Shown here: piece by piece, positions 48,082-58,391 of the stretch | How the letters are laid out: each line of letters opens with the position of its first letter | Numbering within the stretch: position 1 is the first letter of the stretch | DNA from: Methylobacterium crusticola | GTDB taxonomy: Bacteria > Pseudomonadota > Alphaproteobacteria > Rhizobiales > Beijerinckiaceae | Direction of reading: 5' to 3' | Assembly (NCBI RefSeq): GCF_003574465.1 | Contig: NZ_QOWC01000003.1 | Span: 1-64,000, forward strand | Length of the DNA: 64,000 nucleotides | The notes under the pieces: generated by a model | The model's input: only the letters and a program-made list of their open reading frames with translations | Told to the model about the DNA's origin: nothing | Database searches by the model: none | Program-made: the position numbers and the translations under genes

Positions 48082-48121
48082 CGCGAAGGGCCCGGCATCC
48101 TGGGATGCCGGGCCCTTCGCG
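48082..48121 (-). terminator. Perfect 18-bp stem terminator after the second GT4 gene
   Basis: Inverted repeat, arms about 48082-48099 and 48104-48121, with a CTGG loop. It lies 59 bp past the stop of the GT4 gene (minus strand) and about 150 bp before the glucosidase start. The stem contains AAGGGCCCGGCATCC. It should strongly separate the two transcripts. Confidence 0.7.
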
Positions 48122-48179
48122 AGGCCGGGGATGCGGCGGCCCCGCTCCGGGGCCGGCGCCGTCCGCGCGGGCGGGTCTC

Positions 48180-49325
48180 TCAGACGGCGCGCAGCTGCGC
48201 GGGCCGCAGGATGTGCGAGGCGCCGTTCGTCGCGCCGTTGATCTCGATCCCGGGCGCCGCGAAGCTCAGGCCCGGCAGCTTGATCACGTCGGCCTCGCGG
48301 GCGAGGAGCGACTCGTAGGCGGCGACGTACGACCGGGCCATCACGCCGGCGGTGAAGCGGGTCTCGAAGTAGCGGCGCACGCCCTCGCGGCTCATGGACT
48401 TGACGGTGTCGACCGCCGCCACCGCCGCGTCCATCGAGTCGACCACGACGCCCGAGACGCCGTCCTCGATGACTTCCGGCACCGAGCCGTTGCGCCACGC
48501 GATCACCGGCGTGCCGGCGGACATCGCCTCGATCATCACCAGGCCGAAGGGCTCCGGCCAGTCGATCGGGAACGCCAGCGCCAGGGCGTTGCCCAGGAAC
48601 TCGTGCTTCTGGTCCTCATTGATCTCACCGATGTACTCGATGAGCGGGTGGTGGATCATCGGCTCGATGACCTCGTCCCAGTAATCCTGGTCGGCCTTGT
48701 CGACCTTGGCGGCGATCTTGAGCTTCACGCCGGAGCGCTTGGCCATCTCGATGGCGCGGTCCGGGCGCTTCTCGGGGGAGATGCGGCCGAGGAACGCGAG
48801 GTAGCCGCCGTCCTTGGGCTTGGGCGAGAAGCGGCAATTCTCGGTCGGCAGGCCGTGGTGGATGGTCGAGAGCCAGTTGGCGTTCGACGGCATCGGCCCG
48901 CGCTGGTGGTCGGAGATCGAGACCAGCGGCATGCCCGTGAAGGTGCGGTAGACCGGCATGAAGTCCGGCACGTCGAGCCGCCCGTGCAGGGTGGTGACGC
49001 ACTTGTGGTTGAACTCCTCGAACAGCGGGTACTGGAGGAGGTCGATGTGGAAGTGGATGACGTCGAACTCGTCCGCCCGCCGGCGCAGGTGGTACAGCAT
49101 GGCGAGGTGGCTCGCCACGTGGTCGCGGATCCCGGCCAGGCGCAGCCCTTCAGGGCAGCAGGCGACGAGCTTGGCGCTGGTCTCCGAGTCGCCGCTCGCG
49201 AAGAGGGTGACGTCGTGACCCTGCCGGACGAGCTCCTCGGTCAGCCATGAGACGACGCGCTCGGTGCCGCCGTAGAACTTCGGCGGGACGGCCTCCGCGA
49301 GAGGGGCAATCTGGGCAATGCGCAC
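48180..49325 (-). CDS. Glycosyltransferase family 4 (second)
   Basis: A 381-aa GT-B enzyme beginning VRIAQIAPLAEAVPPKFYGGTERVV, with YLAFLGRISPEKRPDRAI for the donor domain and PIDWPEPFGLVMIEAMSAGTPVIAW as the EX7E motif. The group often acts on small-molecule or trehalose/glucosylglycerol-like acceptors and is frequently encoded near debranching enzymes in Hyphomicrobiales (recalled). Start is GTG at 49325, set by AGGAG about 12 nt upstream; the open frame to 49532 lacks similarity. Its C-terminal 30 residues are not part of the fold. Confidence 0.88.
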   Translation of the reverse strand: MRIAQIAPLAEAVPPKFYGGTERVVSWLTEELVRQGHDVTLFASGDSETSAKLVACCPEGLRLAGIRDHVASHLAMLYHLRRRADEFDVIHFHIDLLQYPLFEEFNHKCVTTLHGRLDVPDFMPVYRTFTGMPLVSISDHQRGPMPSNANWLSTIHHGLPTENCRFSPKPKDGGYLAFLGRISPEKRPDRAIEMAKRSGVKLKIAAKVDKADQDYWDEVIEPMIHHPLIEYIGEINEDQKHEFLGNALALAFPIDWPEPFGLVMIEAMSAGTPVIAWRNGSVPEVIEDGVSGVVVDSMDAAVAAVDTVKSMSREGVRRYFETRFTAGVMARSYVAAYESLLAREADVIKLPGLSFAAPGIEINGATNGASHILRPAQLRAV

Positions 49326-49521
49326 GACGTTTTCTCCTGAGACGCCAATCGTTGGCGAGACCAAGCACGATTGGGCCTGAGCGGGACATGAACGAAACCG
49401 CGAACCTCGGCTTATGGTTCCGGTGCATTGCACAAAGCCAGATCCGACGGCGTCACAACTCCCATGACTCACAGGAATCCACCGGCGCGGCGGGGCGGCG
49501 TCCGGACGGCCCCCGGGGCGA
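49326..49521. other. Divergent intergenic region, GT4 / rpmI
   Basis: The upstream part of the 368-bp gap. It is less GC-rich than average around 49375-49465 (for example CTTATGGTTCCGG) and should hold the promoter of the GT4 gene on the minus strand. I cannot assign a clear -35/-10 pair. No coding region is convincing. Confidence 0.4.
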
Positions 49522-49550
49522 TTGCGGTGCACGCGTGCCTCTGCTATAGC
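49522..49550 (+). promoter_or_regulatory. Promoter of rpmI-rplT-(pheST)
   Basis: TTGCGG at 49522-49527 and TATAGC at 49545-49550 with a 17-bp spacer, followed by a structured leader. About 140 nt before rpmI. Confidence 0.5.
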
Positions 49551-49561
49551 GCGCCCCTCAC

Positions 49562-49666
49562 CGAACCGCCCGGCCGTGAGGGCTGCCGTGGCGGTTCGTG
49601 TTGCTCCACGCCATCGATCGCGCGCGGTCGTCGGGACCGATGGTCCCGCGGGCCCCTGACGGGGCC
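49562..49666 (+). promoter_or_regulatory. Structured leader of rpmI-rplT (candidate L20 autoregulation site)
   Basis: Three hairpins in a row: CGAACCGCC/GGCGGTTCG (49562-49570 with 49590-49598), GGGACC/GGTCCC (49633-49638 with 49642-49647) and GGCCCC/GGGGCC (49651-49656 with 49661-49666). L20 represses its own operon through leader structures in several bacteria; this leader could do so, but it does not visibly copy a known L20 motif. Confidence 0.4.
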
Positions 49667-49693
49667 TGGTGGAGTTCGCGTCAGGAGAGCCAA

Positions 49694-49894
49694 ATGCCCA
49701 AGCTGAAGACGAAGTCGGGCGCCAAGAAGCGCTTCAAGATCACCGGAACCGGCAAGGTCATGTACGCCCAGGCCGGCAAGCGCCACGGCATGATCAAGCG
49801 GACCACGAAGCAGATCCGCAACTTGCGCGGCACCACCACCCTGTTCGAGGGCGATGCCGCCAACGTCAAGAAGTACTTCCTGCCGAACGGCTGA
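49694..49894 (+). CDS. rpmI: 50S ribosomal protein L35
   Basis: A 66-aa L35, [15 protein letters not shown] then GTGKV and KRHGMIKRT, ending YFLPNG. AGGAG lies 7-11 nt before the ATG at 49694. First gene of the rpmI-rplT-pheS-pheT group. Confidence 0.97.
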
Positions 49895-49945
49895 GGTCCT
49901 TCCCCGCGCGTTCAATCTGTTTCGTCGAACTTCCAGGAGATCATC

Positions 49946-50323
49946 ATGGCCCGCGTCAAGCGCGGCGTGACGAGTCACGCCCGGCACAAGAAGGTGTTCA
50001 AGGCCGCCAAGGGCTATTACGGCCGGCGCAAGAACACGATCCGCATCGCCAAGCAGGCGGTCGAGAAGGGGCTGCAATACGCCTACCGCGACCGCAAGAA
50101 CCGCAAGCGCACGTTCCGGGCGCTGTGGATCCAGCGCCTCAACGCGGCGGTGCGCCTGCACGGCCTGACCTACTCGCGCTTCATCGACGGCCTCGCCAAG
50201 GCGGGCGTCACGGTCGACCGCAAGGCGCTGTCGGACCTCGCCATCCACGAGCCGGCGGCCTTCGGGGCCGTGGTCGAGAAGGCCAAGGCGGCCCTGCCGG
50301 CGGAGCGGGTCAAGGCGGCGTAG
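49946..50323 (+). CDS. rplT: 50S ribosomal protein L20
   Basis: A 125-aa L20 with the basic N-terminal tail ([26 protein letters not shown]) that threads into 23S rRNA and the helical C-terminal domain. CAGGAG precedes the ATG. 51 nt after rpmI. It can act as translational repressor of the operon in other bacteria. Confidence 0.97.
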   Translation: MARVKRGVTSHARHKKVFKAAKGYYGRRKNTIRIAKQAVEKGLQYAYRDRKNRKRTFRALWIQRLNAAVRLHGLTYSRFIDGLAKAGVTVDRKALSDLAIHEPAAFGAVVEKAKAALPAERVKAA

Positions 50324-50377
50324 GCACGATCGCGCCCCCGGGTCGCGGCCGAGCCCGCGATCCGGCGACCCCACGCC

Positions 50378-50414
50378 ACGGCCCGGCGGCTCGCCTCGCA
50401 AGCGGGCCGTTTTT
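50378..50414 (+). terminator. Rho-independent terminator between rplT and pheS
   Basis: ACGGCCCG (50378-50385) and CGGGCCGT (50403-50410) form an 8-bp stem followed at once by a T-run (50410-50414). It may end the r-protein transcript fully or partly, or serve as an attenuator for pheST. I see no Phe-rich leader peptide in the short gap. Confidence 0.7.
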
Positions 50415-50494
50415 CGTTGCGCTCGCCCCGCCCCGGGCCGGTTGACGGCCCGGGCCCCCGCGTTGCAGGGCATCCGCAGCCCGGAAGGCACCCG

Positions 50495-51577
50495 ATGACC
50501 GATCTCCACAGCCTCGAAACCGAACTCCTGGCCCAGGTCGCGGGCGCCGCCGACGAGGGCACGCTCGAGGGCGTGCGCGTGTCCGCCCTGGGCAAGAAGG
50601 GCGCCGTCTCCGACCTGCTGAAGACCCTCGGCGCCATGACGCCCGAGGCGCGCAAGGAGCAGGGACCCCTGATCAACGGCCTGCGCGACCGCGTGCAGGG
50701 CGCCATCCAGGCCCGCCGCGAGACGCTGGCCGAGGCGGCGCTCGCGGCCCGCCTCGCCGCCGAGCGCATCGACGTCACGCTGCCGGTGCGCGAGGGCCCG
50801 GAGACCCGCGGGCGCATCCACCCGATCACCCAGGTCATGGACGAGATCACGGCGATCTTCGGCGACATGGGCTTCGCGGTGGCCGAGGGGCCGGACGTCG
50901 AGACGGACGAGCTGAACTTCACCGCGCTGAACTTCCCCGAGGGCCATCCGGCCCGGGAGATGCACGACACGTTCTTCCTCCAGCCCGACCGGGACGGGCG
51001 GCGCAAGCTCCTGCGCACCCACACCTCGCCGGTGCAGGTCCGCACCATGCGCTCCCAGGAGCCGCCGATCCGGGTGATCTGCCCGGGCCGCACCTACCGG
51101 CACGATTCCGACCAGACCCACACCCCGATGTTCCACCAGGTCGAGGGCCTGGTGATCGACCGCACGGCGAACATCGCGCACCTCAAGTGGATCCTCGAGG
51201 AGTTCTGCAAGGCGTTCTTCGAGGTCGAGAGCGTGAAGATGCGCTTCCGTCCGTCCTACTTCCCGTTCACCGAGCCCTCGGCCGAGGTCGACATCCAGTG
51301 CTCGCGCAAGGGCGGCGAGATCCGCTTCGGGGAAGGGGACGACTGGCTCGAGATCCTCGGCTGCGGGATGGTCCACCCGAACGTGCTGCGCAATTGCGGC
51401 CTCGATCCGGACGCCGTGCAGGGCTTCGCCTGGGGCATGGGCATCGACCGGATCGCGATGCTCAAGTACGGCATGCCGGACCTGCGCCCCTTCTTCGAGG
51501 CCGACCTGCGCTGGCTCGACCATTACGGCTTTCGGCCGCTCGACATGCCGAGCCTGGTGGGCGGGCTCACGGGGTAG
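50495..51577 (+). CDS. pheS: Phenylalanyl-tRNA synthetase, alpha subunit
   Basis: Catalytic subunit of the alpha2-beta2 enzyme that charges tRNA-Phe. 360 aa: N-terminal coiled-coil region (about 1-90) and class II core with motif 2 ([20 protein letters not shown]) and motif 3 ([14 protein letters not shown]). Start ATG 50495 has GGAAGG upstream; the open frame to 50417 runs into the terminator. 85 nt before pheT. Confidence 0.97.
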   Translation: MTDLHSLETELLAQVAGAADEGTLEGVRVSALGKKGAVSDLLKTLGAMTPEARKEQGPLINGLRDRVQGAIQARRETLAEAALAARLAAERIDVTLPVREGPETRGRIHPITQVMDEITAIFGDMGFAVAEGPDVETDELNFTALNFPEGHPAREMHDTFFLQPDRDGRRKLLRTHTSPVQVRTMRSQEPPIRVICPGRTYRHDSDQTHTPMFHQVEGLVIDRTANIAHLKWILEEFCKAFFEVESVKMRFRPSYFPFTEPSAEVDIQCSRKGGEIRFGEGDDWLEILGCGMVHPNVLRNCGLDPDAVQGFAWGMGIDRIAMLKYGMPDLRPFFEADLRWLDHYGFRPLDMPSLVGGLTG

Positions 51578-51662
51578 GGCGGAGCCCGGCCGCCTGGCCG
51601 CCCCGGGACCACCCTGCGGCCCGCGGGCCGATTTCCAGAGATCCGTAGAGCTTGCGACGCCC

Positions 51663-54089
51663 ATGAAATTCACCCTCTCCTGGCTCAAGGACCACCTCGA
51701 CACCGATGCCGGCCTCGCGGTGATCGTCGAGACGCTGACCCGCATCGGGCTCGAGGTGGAGCGCGTCGAGGACAAGGCCGCCGCGCTCGCGTCCTACCGC
51801 ATCGCGGCGGTGCTCACGGCCGAGCAGCACCCGAACGCCGACCGCCTGCGCGTCTGCACGGTGGACACGGGCGAGGGCGGTCCGCCCGTGCAGGTGGTGT
51901 GCGGCGCGCCGAACGCCCGGGCCGGCATGCGCAGCGTGTTCGCTCCCCCGGGGACCTACGTGCCGGGCAAGGACATCACCCTCGCGGTCGGGGTCATCCG
52001 GGGCGTCGAGAGCCGCGGCATGCTGTGCTCCGGGGCCGAGCTCGGCCTGTCGGACGATCACGACGGCATCCTCGACCTGCCGGCCGACGCGCCGGTGGGG
52101 CAGCCCTACGCGGCCTACGCGGGCCTCGACGACCCGGTGATCGAGATCAACCTGACGCCGAACCGGCCCGATTGCACCGGGGTCCTGGGCATCGCCCGCG
52201 ACCTCGCGGCGGCCGGGATCGGCACCCTGCGGCGCGGGGTCCTGCCGCCGGTGCGCGGGGAGGGACCCTGCCCGGTCGCCGTGACCCGGGCCCTCGCCCC
52301 CGGGGACGACGCCCTCTGCCCGCTCTTCGCGCTCCGGCTGGTGCGGGGCGTGCGCAACGGGCCCTCGCCGGAATGGCTGCGGCGGCGCCTCGCCGCGATC
52401 GGCCTGCGCCCCATCAACGCCCTCGTCGACATCACCAACTACATCACCTTCGACCGCGGCCGGCCGCTGCACGTCTTCGACGCCGCCAAGGTGACGGGGG
52501 ACCTCACGGTGCGCCGGGCCCGGGACGGCGAGGAGGTGCTCGCCCTCGACGGGCGCACCTACCGGCTCGACGACGGCGCCGTCGTGATCGCCGACGAGGC
52601 CGGCGTCGAGTCGATCGCCGGCATCATGGGAGGCGAGCATTCCGGCTGCGACGAGGGCACCACCGACGTGCTGATCGAGTCGGCGCTCTGGGACCCGCGC
52701 ACCATCGCGCGCACCGGCCGGCGCCTCGGCATCGTCACCGACGCGCGCTACCGCTTCGAGCGCGGCGTCGACCCGGCCTTCGCGGTGCCGGGCCTCGACC
52801 TCGCGACCCGGATGGTCGTCGACCTCTGCGGCGGCGTGCCGACCGAGGCCGCGATCTCGGGCGAGGCGCCGGACACCGACCACCTCATCGACTTCCCCTG
52901 GACCGAGGTGCGCCGCCTCTCGGGCCTCGACGTGAGCCGGCCCGAGATGAAGGTCACGCTGGAAGCCCTCGGCTTCCACGTCGCCGGCAGCGGCGACCGG
53001 GTGAAGGTGCTGCCCCCGTCCTGGCGTCCGGACGTCGAGGGCAAGGCCGACCTCGTGGAGGAGATCGTCCGCATCGCCGGCCTCGACCGGATCGAGGCCA
53101 AGCCCCTGCCCCGGATCGACGCGACCGTGATCCGCCCGGTCCTCACGGTGATCCAGCGGCGCACCCGCCTCGCCAAGCGCGAGTTCGCCGCCCGCGGCCT
53201 CGTCGAGGCCGTGACGTGGTCGTTCATCGCCCGGGCCGACGCTTTGCTGTTCGGCGGCGGCGCGCCCGAACTCGCCCTCGCCAACCCGATCGCGGCCGAC
53301 CTCTCGGACCTGCGCCCGAGCCTCGTGCCCGGCCTGCTCCGGGCCGGCCAGCGCAACGCCGACCGGGGCTCCGGCGACGTCGCGCTGTTCGAGGTCGGGC
53401 AGTGCTTCGCCTCCGACCAGCCCGAGGGCCAGACCACCAAGGCGGCCGCCCTGCGCCGCGGCACGGCCCGCCACGGCGGCGCCGGCCGGCACTGGGACGG
53501 GGCCGCCCGCCCGGTCGACGCCTACGAGGCCAAGGCCGACGCCCTGGCGCTCCTCACCGCCCTCGGGGTGCCGACGGGCGGGCTCCAGGTGGTCCCGGGC
53601 GGGCCCGACTGGCTGCACCCGGGCCGCTCGGGCACGCTCCAGTTCGGGCCGCGCAACCCGGTCGGGTACTTCGGCGAGGTACACCCGCGCGTGCTGAGGG
53701 CCCTCGACGCCCGCGGGCCGGTCGTCGCCTGCGAGATCACCCTCGAGGCGCTGCCGCTGCCCAAGCACCGGCCCACGAAGATGAAGCCGCCCGCGAGCCT
53801 GCCCGAGTTCCAGCCCCTCACCCGCGACTTCGCCTTCGTGGTCGGCCGCGACGTCGCGGCCGGGGACATCCTGAAGGCCGCGCAGGGGGCCGAGCGCGCG
53901 CTGATCGCCGGCGTCGAGGTGTTCGACATCTACGAGGGACCCGGGATCGGGGCCGACCAGAAGTCGGTCGCGGTCGCGGTCCGGCTCCAGCCGACGGACC
54001 GGACCCTCACCGATGCCGAGATCGAGGCGGTGAGCCGCAAGATCGTCGCCGAGGTCGCGCGCCGGACCGGCGCGACCCTGCGCGGCTGA
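51663..54089 (+). CDS. pheT: Phenylalanyl-tRNA synthetase, beta subunit
   Basis: 808 aa, the usual bacterial length: N-terminal EMAP-like tRNA-binding domain (about 38-148), B3/B4 editing domain, B5 domain, a degenerate class II core and the C-terminal FDX-ACB anticodon-binding domain ([15 protein letters not shown] onward). It partners PheS, and the B3/B4 domain clears Tyr-tRNA-Phe. Start ATG 51663. Confidence 0.97.
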   Translation: MKFTLSWLKDHLDTDAGLAVIVETLTRIGLEVERVEDKAAALASYRIAAVLTAEQHPNADRLRVCTVDTGEGGPPVQVVCGAPNARAGMRSVFAPPGTYVPGKDITLAVGVIRGVESRGMLCSGAELGLSDDHDGILDLPADAPVGQPYAAYAGLDDPVIEINLTPNRPDCTGVLGIARDLAAAGIGTLRRGVLPPVRGEGPCPVAVTRALAPGDDALCPLFALRLVRGVRNGPSPEWLRRRLAAIGLRPINALVDITNYITFDRGRPLHVFDAAKVTGDLTVRRARDGEEVLALDGRTYRLDDGAVVIADEAGVESIAGIMGGEHSGCDEGTTDVLIESALWDPRTIARTGRRLGIVTDARYRFERGVDPAFAVPGLDLATRMVVDLCGGVPTEAAISGEAPDTDHLIDFPWTEVRRLSGLDVSRPEMKVTLEALGFHVAGSGDRVKVLPPSWRPDVEGKADLVEEIVRIAGLDRIEAKPLPRIDATVIRPVLTVIQRRTRLAKREFAARGLVEAVTWSFIARADALLFGGGAPELALANPIAADLSDLRPSLVPGLLRAGQRNADRGSGDVALFEVGQCFASDQPEGQTTKAAALRRGTARHGGAGRHWDGAARPVDAYEAKADALALLTALGVPTGGLQVVPGGPDWLHPGRSGTLQFGPRNPVGYFGEVHPRVLRALDARGPVVACEITLEALPLPKHRPTKMKPPASLPEFQPLTRDFAFVVGRDVAAGDILKAAQGAERALIAGVEVFDIYEGPGIGADQKSVAVAVRLQPTDRTLTDAEIEAVSRKIVAEVARRTGATLRG

Positions 54090-54111
54090 CGAGGCGGGAC
54101 GAGGGGGCGAC

Positions 54112-55026
54112 ATGACCGAGGACGACCTGATCCGCGAGCTGTCGGGGGCGCTCTTCCTGCCCGCGGACGCGCTCGCCCGTGCCGTCGGCCACCCGGAGCG
54201 GATCGCCGGGCCGGTACTGTCCCTCCTCGAGGCCGCCGCCGCGGGCGCGACCCTGAGCGACGCCGAGGCGAACCTCCTGTACTGGGGCGTCCACGTGCTC
54301 GGGGCCGCCCGCGACACCCGGGCCTTCGCGCCGCTGCTGCGCCTGTTCGCCCGCGACGACGCCTGCATCGCCGGGGCCCTCGGCGAGGATTACACCACCA
54401 CGGCCGCGGCGCTCGCGGCGAGCACCTTCGACGGCGACGCCGAGTCGCTCCTCGCCGCGATCGCCCGCGCGGACACGCAGGGCCTCCTGCGCATGGACCT
54501 GTTCCACGCCCTCGCGCTCCTGACGGCCGACGGCCGGATCGACGCCGCCGCCACGGCGGCGTTCCTGCTGCGGTTCGACGACGCGCGCCTGGCGGGGCCC
54601 GGCAGCGAGGCCTGGCAGGGATGGGAGGACGCGGTCGTGCTCCTCGGTCACGCCGACCTTGCCGACCGGGCCAGGGCCGCGCGGGCGGACGGGCGGAACC
54701 CCGGCCACATCACCCGGTGGGAATCGTCGGCCGCGATCCTGGCGGTGGCCCGCGCCCGGCCCGGCGACCGGCGCCGCTTCGAGGAGATCGGGGTGCACTA
54801 CCTCGGCGACCTGCGGGAGGACCTCGCCCACACCAGCGAGACCGCCGCCTTCGCGGGACCCGGCGGCGAGGACGGCGAGGCGCCGGAGCCCGAGCGCAAC
54901 CCCTACCGCGCGGTCGGCCGCAACGATCCGTGCCCGTGCGGCAGCGGCAGGAAGTTCAAGAAGTGCTGCCTCGACAAGGTCGGGCGCGGGATGGCCGCCC
55001 TCCCGCCGCTTCCGCCGCCGCGCTGA
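54112..55026 (+). CDS. DUF1186-like protein with C-terminal SEC-C zinc motif
   Basis: A 304-aa all-helical, repeat-like protein ending in a SEC-C motif, [17 protein letters not shown] at about 265-281, the zinc-binding element known from SecA. The first 250 residues resemble DUF1186 (HEAT-like) proteins. The SEC-C tail usually binds zinc and ribosomes or SecB-like partners; the function here is unknown. It follows pheT by 22 nt and is probably co-transcribed, an uncommon addition to pheST. Confidence 0.8.
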   Translation: MTEDDLIRELSGALFLPADALARAVGHPERIAGPVLSLLEAAAAGATLSDAEANLLYWGVHVLGAARDTRAFAPLLRLFARDDACIAGALGEDYTTTAAALAASTFDGDAESLLAAIARADTQGLLRMDLFHALALLTADGRIDAAATAAFLLRFDDARLAGPGSEAWQGWEDAVVLLGHADLADRARAARADGRNPGHITRWESSAAILAVARARPGDRRRFEEIGVHYLGDLREDLAHTSETAAFAGPGGEDGEAPEPERNPYRAVGRNDPCPCGSGRKFKKCCLDKVGRGMAALPPLPPPR

Positions 55027-55078
55027 CCCCGGGGCGGCACCCGGGAGGGCCGCGGGCGGCACCCGGGAAGGCCGCGCC

Positions 55079-55864
55079 TCAGGCCGCCCGGTCGGTGCCG
55101 CTCAGGGGGTTCTCGGGATCCCAGGCGTAGGCCAGCGTCTCGAAGCGCAGGGAGCGGGCATCCACCATCAGGAGGCGGCCGACCAGGGGCTCGCCAAAGC
55201 CCGCGACGGCCCGGATCACCTCGAGCGCCATGAGCGAGCCCATCAGGCCGGCGAGCGCCCCGAGCACGCCGGCCTCGGCGCAGGTCGGCACTGCGCCGGG
55301 CGGAGGCGGGTTCGGGAACAGGCAGCGATAGGTCGGGTTCGGCCGCCCGTCCGGCCCCGTCTCGTGGGCCCGGATGGTGGTGAGCGAGCCGTCGAACTGG
55401 CCGAGCGCTGCCGTCACCAGGGGACGGCGCGCCCGGTAGCAGGCATCCGAGACGGCGTAGCGCGTCGCGAAGTTGTCCGAGCCGTCCGCCACGAGGTCGT
55501 AGCCGGAGACCAGGGCCTCGGCGTTGTCCGGGCCGAGGCGGACCGCGTGCGCCTCGACCCGGACGTGCGGGTTGAGGCGCGCCACCGCGTCGGCGGCGCT
55601 CTCCACCTTGGGCCGCCCGATGTCCGGCGTGCCGTGGATCACCTGGCGCTGGAGGTTCGAGAGCGAGACGGTGTCGTCGTCGACGAGGCCGACCGTGCCG
55701 ATGCCGGCCGCCGCCAGGTACTGGACCAGCGGGGCGCCGAGCCCGCCGGCTCCGATCACCAGCACCCGCGCGGCCTTGAGCCGGACCTGCCCCGGGCCGC
55801 CGACCTCCCGCAGCACGATGTGGCGGGCGTAGCGTTCGATCTCGTCGGGGCTGAGGGCGCTCAT
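55079..55864 (-). CDS. moeB: HesA/MoeB/ThiF-family sulfur-carrier adenylyltransferase
   Basis: A 261-aa E1-like enzyme that adenylates the C-terminal Gly of MoaD or ThiS. The nucleotide site [12 protein letters not shown] is at about 34-45, NLQRQVIH near 69-76 carries the catalytic Arg, and DNFATR and [10 protein letters not shown] follow. One half of the zinc CxxC pairs typical of MoeB is not visible (the Cys-containing [12 protein letters not shown] is present). No rhodanese domain. No moaD, moaE or thiS is adjacent, so the carrier partner is not identified. Confidence 0.88.
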   Translation of the reverse strand: MSALSPDEIERYARHIVLREVGGPGQVRLKAARVLVIGAGGLGAPLVQYLAAAGIGTVGLVDDDTVSLSNLQRQVIHGTPDIGRPKVESAADAVARLNPHVRVEAHAVRLGPDNAEALVSGYDLVADGSDNFATRYAVSDACYRARRPLVTAALGQFDGSLTTIRAHETGPDGRPNPTYRCLFPNPPPPGAVPTCAEAGVLGALAGLMGSLMALEVIRAVAGFGEPLVGRLLMVDARSLRFETLAYAWDPENPLSGTDRAA

Positions 55865-55977
55865 GCAGGGTAATTAGGTGCCCGCGGGGCCGGCCGGAAG
55901 CCCCGGCGGTTCTCAAGCGCCCCGTTCGGCGCTACCCCTCGCGCGCTCCCCTGCGGCTGAACGCGCGTGGCCCGACC

Positions 55978-57168
55978 GTGACCGACATCCCGTCCCCCCT
56001 CGCCCTGGCGCAGGGGCTGATCCGCTGCCCGTCCGTGACGCCCGACGAGGGGGGCGCCCTGGCCTACCTCGCCGGCATCCTGGGGCTGGCCGGCTTCGCG
56101 GTCGAGCGCCCGGTCTTCTCCGAGGCCGGCACCCCCGACGTCGAGAACCTCTACGCCCGCATCGGCGGCGCCGGTCCCTGCCTTCTCCTTGCCGGCCACA
56201 CCGACGTGGTGCCGCCGGGCGACGCGGCGGCCTGGCGCCACGATCCCTTCGGGGGGACGCTCGAGGGGGCCGAGCTCCACGGGCGCGGGGCCGTCGACAT
56301 GAAGGGCGGCATCGCCTGCATGGTCGCGGCGGTGCTCGGCTTCCTGCGCCGGCGGGGACCGGATTTCGGCGGTTCGGTCGCGTTCCTGATCACCGGGGAC
56401 GAGGAGGGGCCGGCCCTCAACGGCACCGTGAAGGTGCTCGCCTGGGCGCGGGCCCGGGGCGAGCGCTTCGACCACGCCCTGCTCGGCGAGCCCACCAACC
56501 CCGACCGGCTCGGCGAGACGATCAAGATCGGGCGGCGGGGCTCCCTCACCGCCACCCTGACGGTGCACGGCACGCAAGGCCACGTCGCCTATCCGCACCG
56601 GGCCGAGAACCCGATCCCCGGGCTGCTGCGGCTCGCGCAGGCGCTCCTCGCCGAGCCCCTCGACGCCGGGACGGCGCATTTCGACGCCTCGAACCTCGAA
56701 TTCACCACCATGGACGTCGGCAACCCGGCCTCCAACGTGATCCCGGCGGAGGCCCGCGCCACCTTCAACATCCGGTTCAACGACCGCTGGTCGCCCGGGA
56801 CCCTGGCGGAGGAGCTGCACCGGCGCCTCGCGGCCGGCGCCGGGAACGCCGTGCGCTACACCCTCGACGTGCGGCCGACGAACGCCGTGGCGTTCCTGAC
56901 CGAGCCCGACGCCTTCGTGCACCGGGTCGCCGACGCGGTCGAGGCCGAGACCGGCCTCAGGCCGGCGCTCTCGACCACGGGCGGGACCTCGGACGCGCGC
57001 TTCATCAAGGAGGCCTGCCCGGTGATCGAGTTCGGGCTCGTCGGCCGGACCATGCACCAGGTCGACGAGCGGGTGGCGGTGTCCGACCTCGACCGCCTCG
57101 CCGCCATCTACGGCCGGGTCCTCGATGCCTATTTTCCGGCCGATGCTGCGCCGCAAAAACGCGCTTGA
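55978..57168 (+). CDS. dapE: Succinyl-diaminopimelate desuccinylase
   Basis: Zinc amidohydrolase that releases LL-diaminopimelate for lysine and peptidoglycan synthesis. 396 aa. Metal ligands His74 and Asp76 ([10 protein letters not shown]), Asp107 (GAVDMKGG) and the catalytic Glu pair at 142-143 (GDEEGP) are visible; GGTSDARF is in the C-terminal half. Start is GTG at 55978. It diverges from moeB over 113 bp. Confidence 0.95.
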   Translation: MTDIPSPLALAQGLIRCPSVTPDEGGALAYLAGILGLAGFAVERPVFSEAGTPDVENLYARIGGAGPCLLLAGHTDVVPPGDAAAWRHDPFGGTLEGAELHGRGAVDMKGGIACMVAAVLGFLRRRGPDFGGSVAFLITGDEEGPALNGTVKVLAWARARGERFDHALLGEPTNPDRLGETIKIGRRGSLTATLTVHGTQGHVAYPHRAENPIPGLLRLAQALLAEPLDAGTAHFDASNLEFTTMDVGNPASNVIPAEARATFNIRFNDRWSPGTLAEELHRRLAAGAGNAVRYTLDVRPTNAVAFLTEPDAFVHRVADAVEAETGLRPALSTTGGTSDARFIKEACPVIEFGLVGRTMHQVDERVAVSDLDRLAAIYGRVLDAYFPADAAPQKRA

Positions 57169-57245
57169 CCGGCATTAGACGAAAGTTGAGTCTGGCGGGA
57201 TCGGAGACGCGGCGCCCGCGCCGCCTGAACACTGCCGGAGGCCCC

Positions 57246-57833
57246 ATGCTCGTCAGCGCGGACGAGGTCGGCCGCTCCCTGCGCGGCACCGCCGACCTGC
57301 TCAACCGCCGCCCCGACGCCCTCCGGCGCTTCGACGTGAGCGAGCGCGGGTTCTGGCGTTCCTTCGGGGCGATCTGGCTGACGGCGCCGGCCGTCACCGT
57401 GGCGCTGGCGCTCGAGCGGAGCGGCCCCGCGGCGGGCGACGCGGTGCTCTACCGCCTCGACCACACCACCGCGGCGGTGCTCGCCGGGGCGGTCGCCTGC
57501 TTCCTCGTCGTGCCGGTCGCGATGATCGCGGTGGTGCGGCGCCTGCGCCTCACGGCCGCCTACGTGCCCTTCGTCATCGTGACGAACTGGACGCTGGCGA
57601 CGGGCCTCGCGACGCTGGCGCTGCCGGGCCTGCTCCTCCTCGCCGGGCTCGCGACGCCGGCCCTGGCGGCGCTGTACGCGGGCGCCTTCGGCATCGTCGT
57701 CCTGTGGCTGCACGGGCTCGCCGCGCGCGCGACGCTCGGCCTGTCCGGCCCCGCTGCGGCCCTGGTGACGCTCGCCTGCTTCGGACTGATCGCGACCGTC
57801 GCCGGCGGGGTGCACGTCCTGGCCGCGGCCTGA
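57246..57833 (+). CDS. Small multi-pass membrane protein, unknown function
   Basis: A 195-aa protein with an N-terminal cytoplasmic part (about 1-40, LVSADEVGRSLRGTADLLNRRPDAL) and five hydrophobic TM segments (FWRSFGAIWLTAPAVTVALAL; AVLAGAVACFLVVPVAMIAV; FVIVTNWTLATGLATLALPG; LLAGLATPALAALYAGAFGI; LVTLACFGLIATVAGGVHVL, each about 20 residues). No family recognised, and no catalytic motif. Start ATG 57246; it lies 77 nt after dapE and may share its transcript. Confidence 0.7.
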   Translation: MLVSADEVGRSLRGTADLLNRRPDALRRFDVSERGFWRSFGAIWLTAPAVTVALALERSGPAAGDAVLYRLDHTTAAVLAGAVACFLVVPVAMIAVVRRLRLTAAYVPFVIVTNWTLATGLATLALPGLLLLAGLATPALAALYAGAFGIVVLWLHGLAARATLGLSGPAAALVTLACFGLIATVAGGVHVLAAA

Positions 57834-57850
57834 GGGCGGCGGGCGGGGCC

Positions 57851-58384
57851 TCAGGGTGCCGCCTCGGCCTCCTCCGCGCCCGCGGGCTCCGGCAGCGCCT
57901 GGATCCGCGGCGCGTGCCCGGTCGCCGCGAGGAAGCGCAGCAGGTCCCCGGGCGCGAGCGCGAGGGTCGCGGCGTTGTGCAGCGGGTGGAAGTTCACGGG
58001 ATCGTGCGCCATCAGGCCCGCGTCGAGGATCACCGTGACGAGGCGCTCGCGGTCGTTGATCAGCCCGAAGGGCGTCACCGAGCCCGGCCGCACGCCGAGC
58101 ACCGCGAGGAGCTGCTCGGCCGAGCCGAAGGAGAGCCGGCCGGTGGCTCCGACGGCTGTGTGCAGGCGCTTGAGGTCGATCCGCGCCTCGGCCTCGGCCA
58201 CGACGAGGAAGAGCCGCCCGCGCTTGTCCTTGAGGAACAGGTTCTTCGAATGCCCGCCGGGCAGCCCGGCCTTCAGGTCGCGCGATTCCGCGACCGTGTG
58301 GACCGGCGGGTGCAGGGTGGTGCGGACCGCGATGCCGAGTTCCTCGAGGAACCCGAGCAGCGCCTCCGGGGTCGCCGGGCTCAT
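57851..58384 (-). CDS. YbaK/ProXp-type aminoacyl-tRNA deacylase
   Basis: A 177-aa editing-domain protein of the YbaK/ProRS-INS superfamily. HSKNLFLKDKRGR at about 45-57 holds the catalytic Lys, and GSVTPFGLIND and FHPLHNAATL are the other signatures. It resembles ProXp-ala (PrdX), which clears Ala-tRNA-Pro. It is last in an operon after enoyl-CoA hydratase and a threonine dehydratase-like gene, 7 nt after the latter. The C-terminal tail is acidic. Confidence 0.88.
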   Translation of the reverse strand: MSPATPEALLGFLEELGIAVRTTLHPPVHTVAESRDLKAGLPGGHSKNLFLKDKRGRLFLVVAEAEARIDLKRLHTAVGATGRLSFGSAEQLLAVLGVRPGSVTPFGLINDRERLVTVILDAGLMAHDPVNFHPLHNAATLALAPGDLLRFLAATGHAPRIQALPEPAGAEEAEAAP

Positions 58385-58391
58385 GCCGGGC

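Noticed and set aside
49694..55026. Whole region as a novel operon
   Set aside because: rpmI-rplT-pheS-pheT is a standard bacterial order; only the SEC-C gene and the control elements are unusual.
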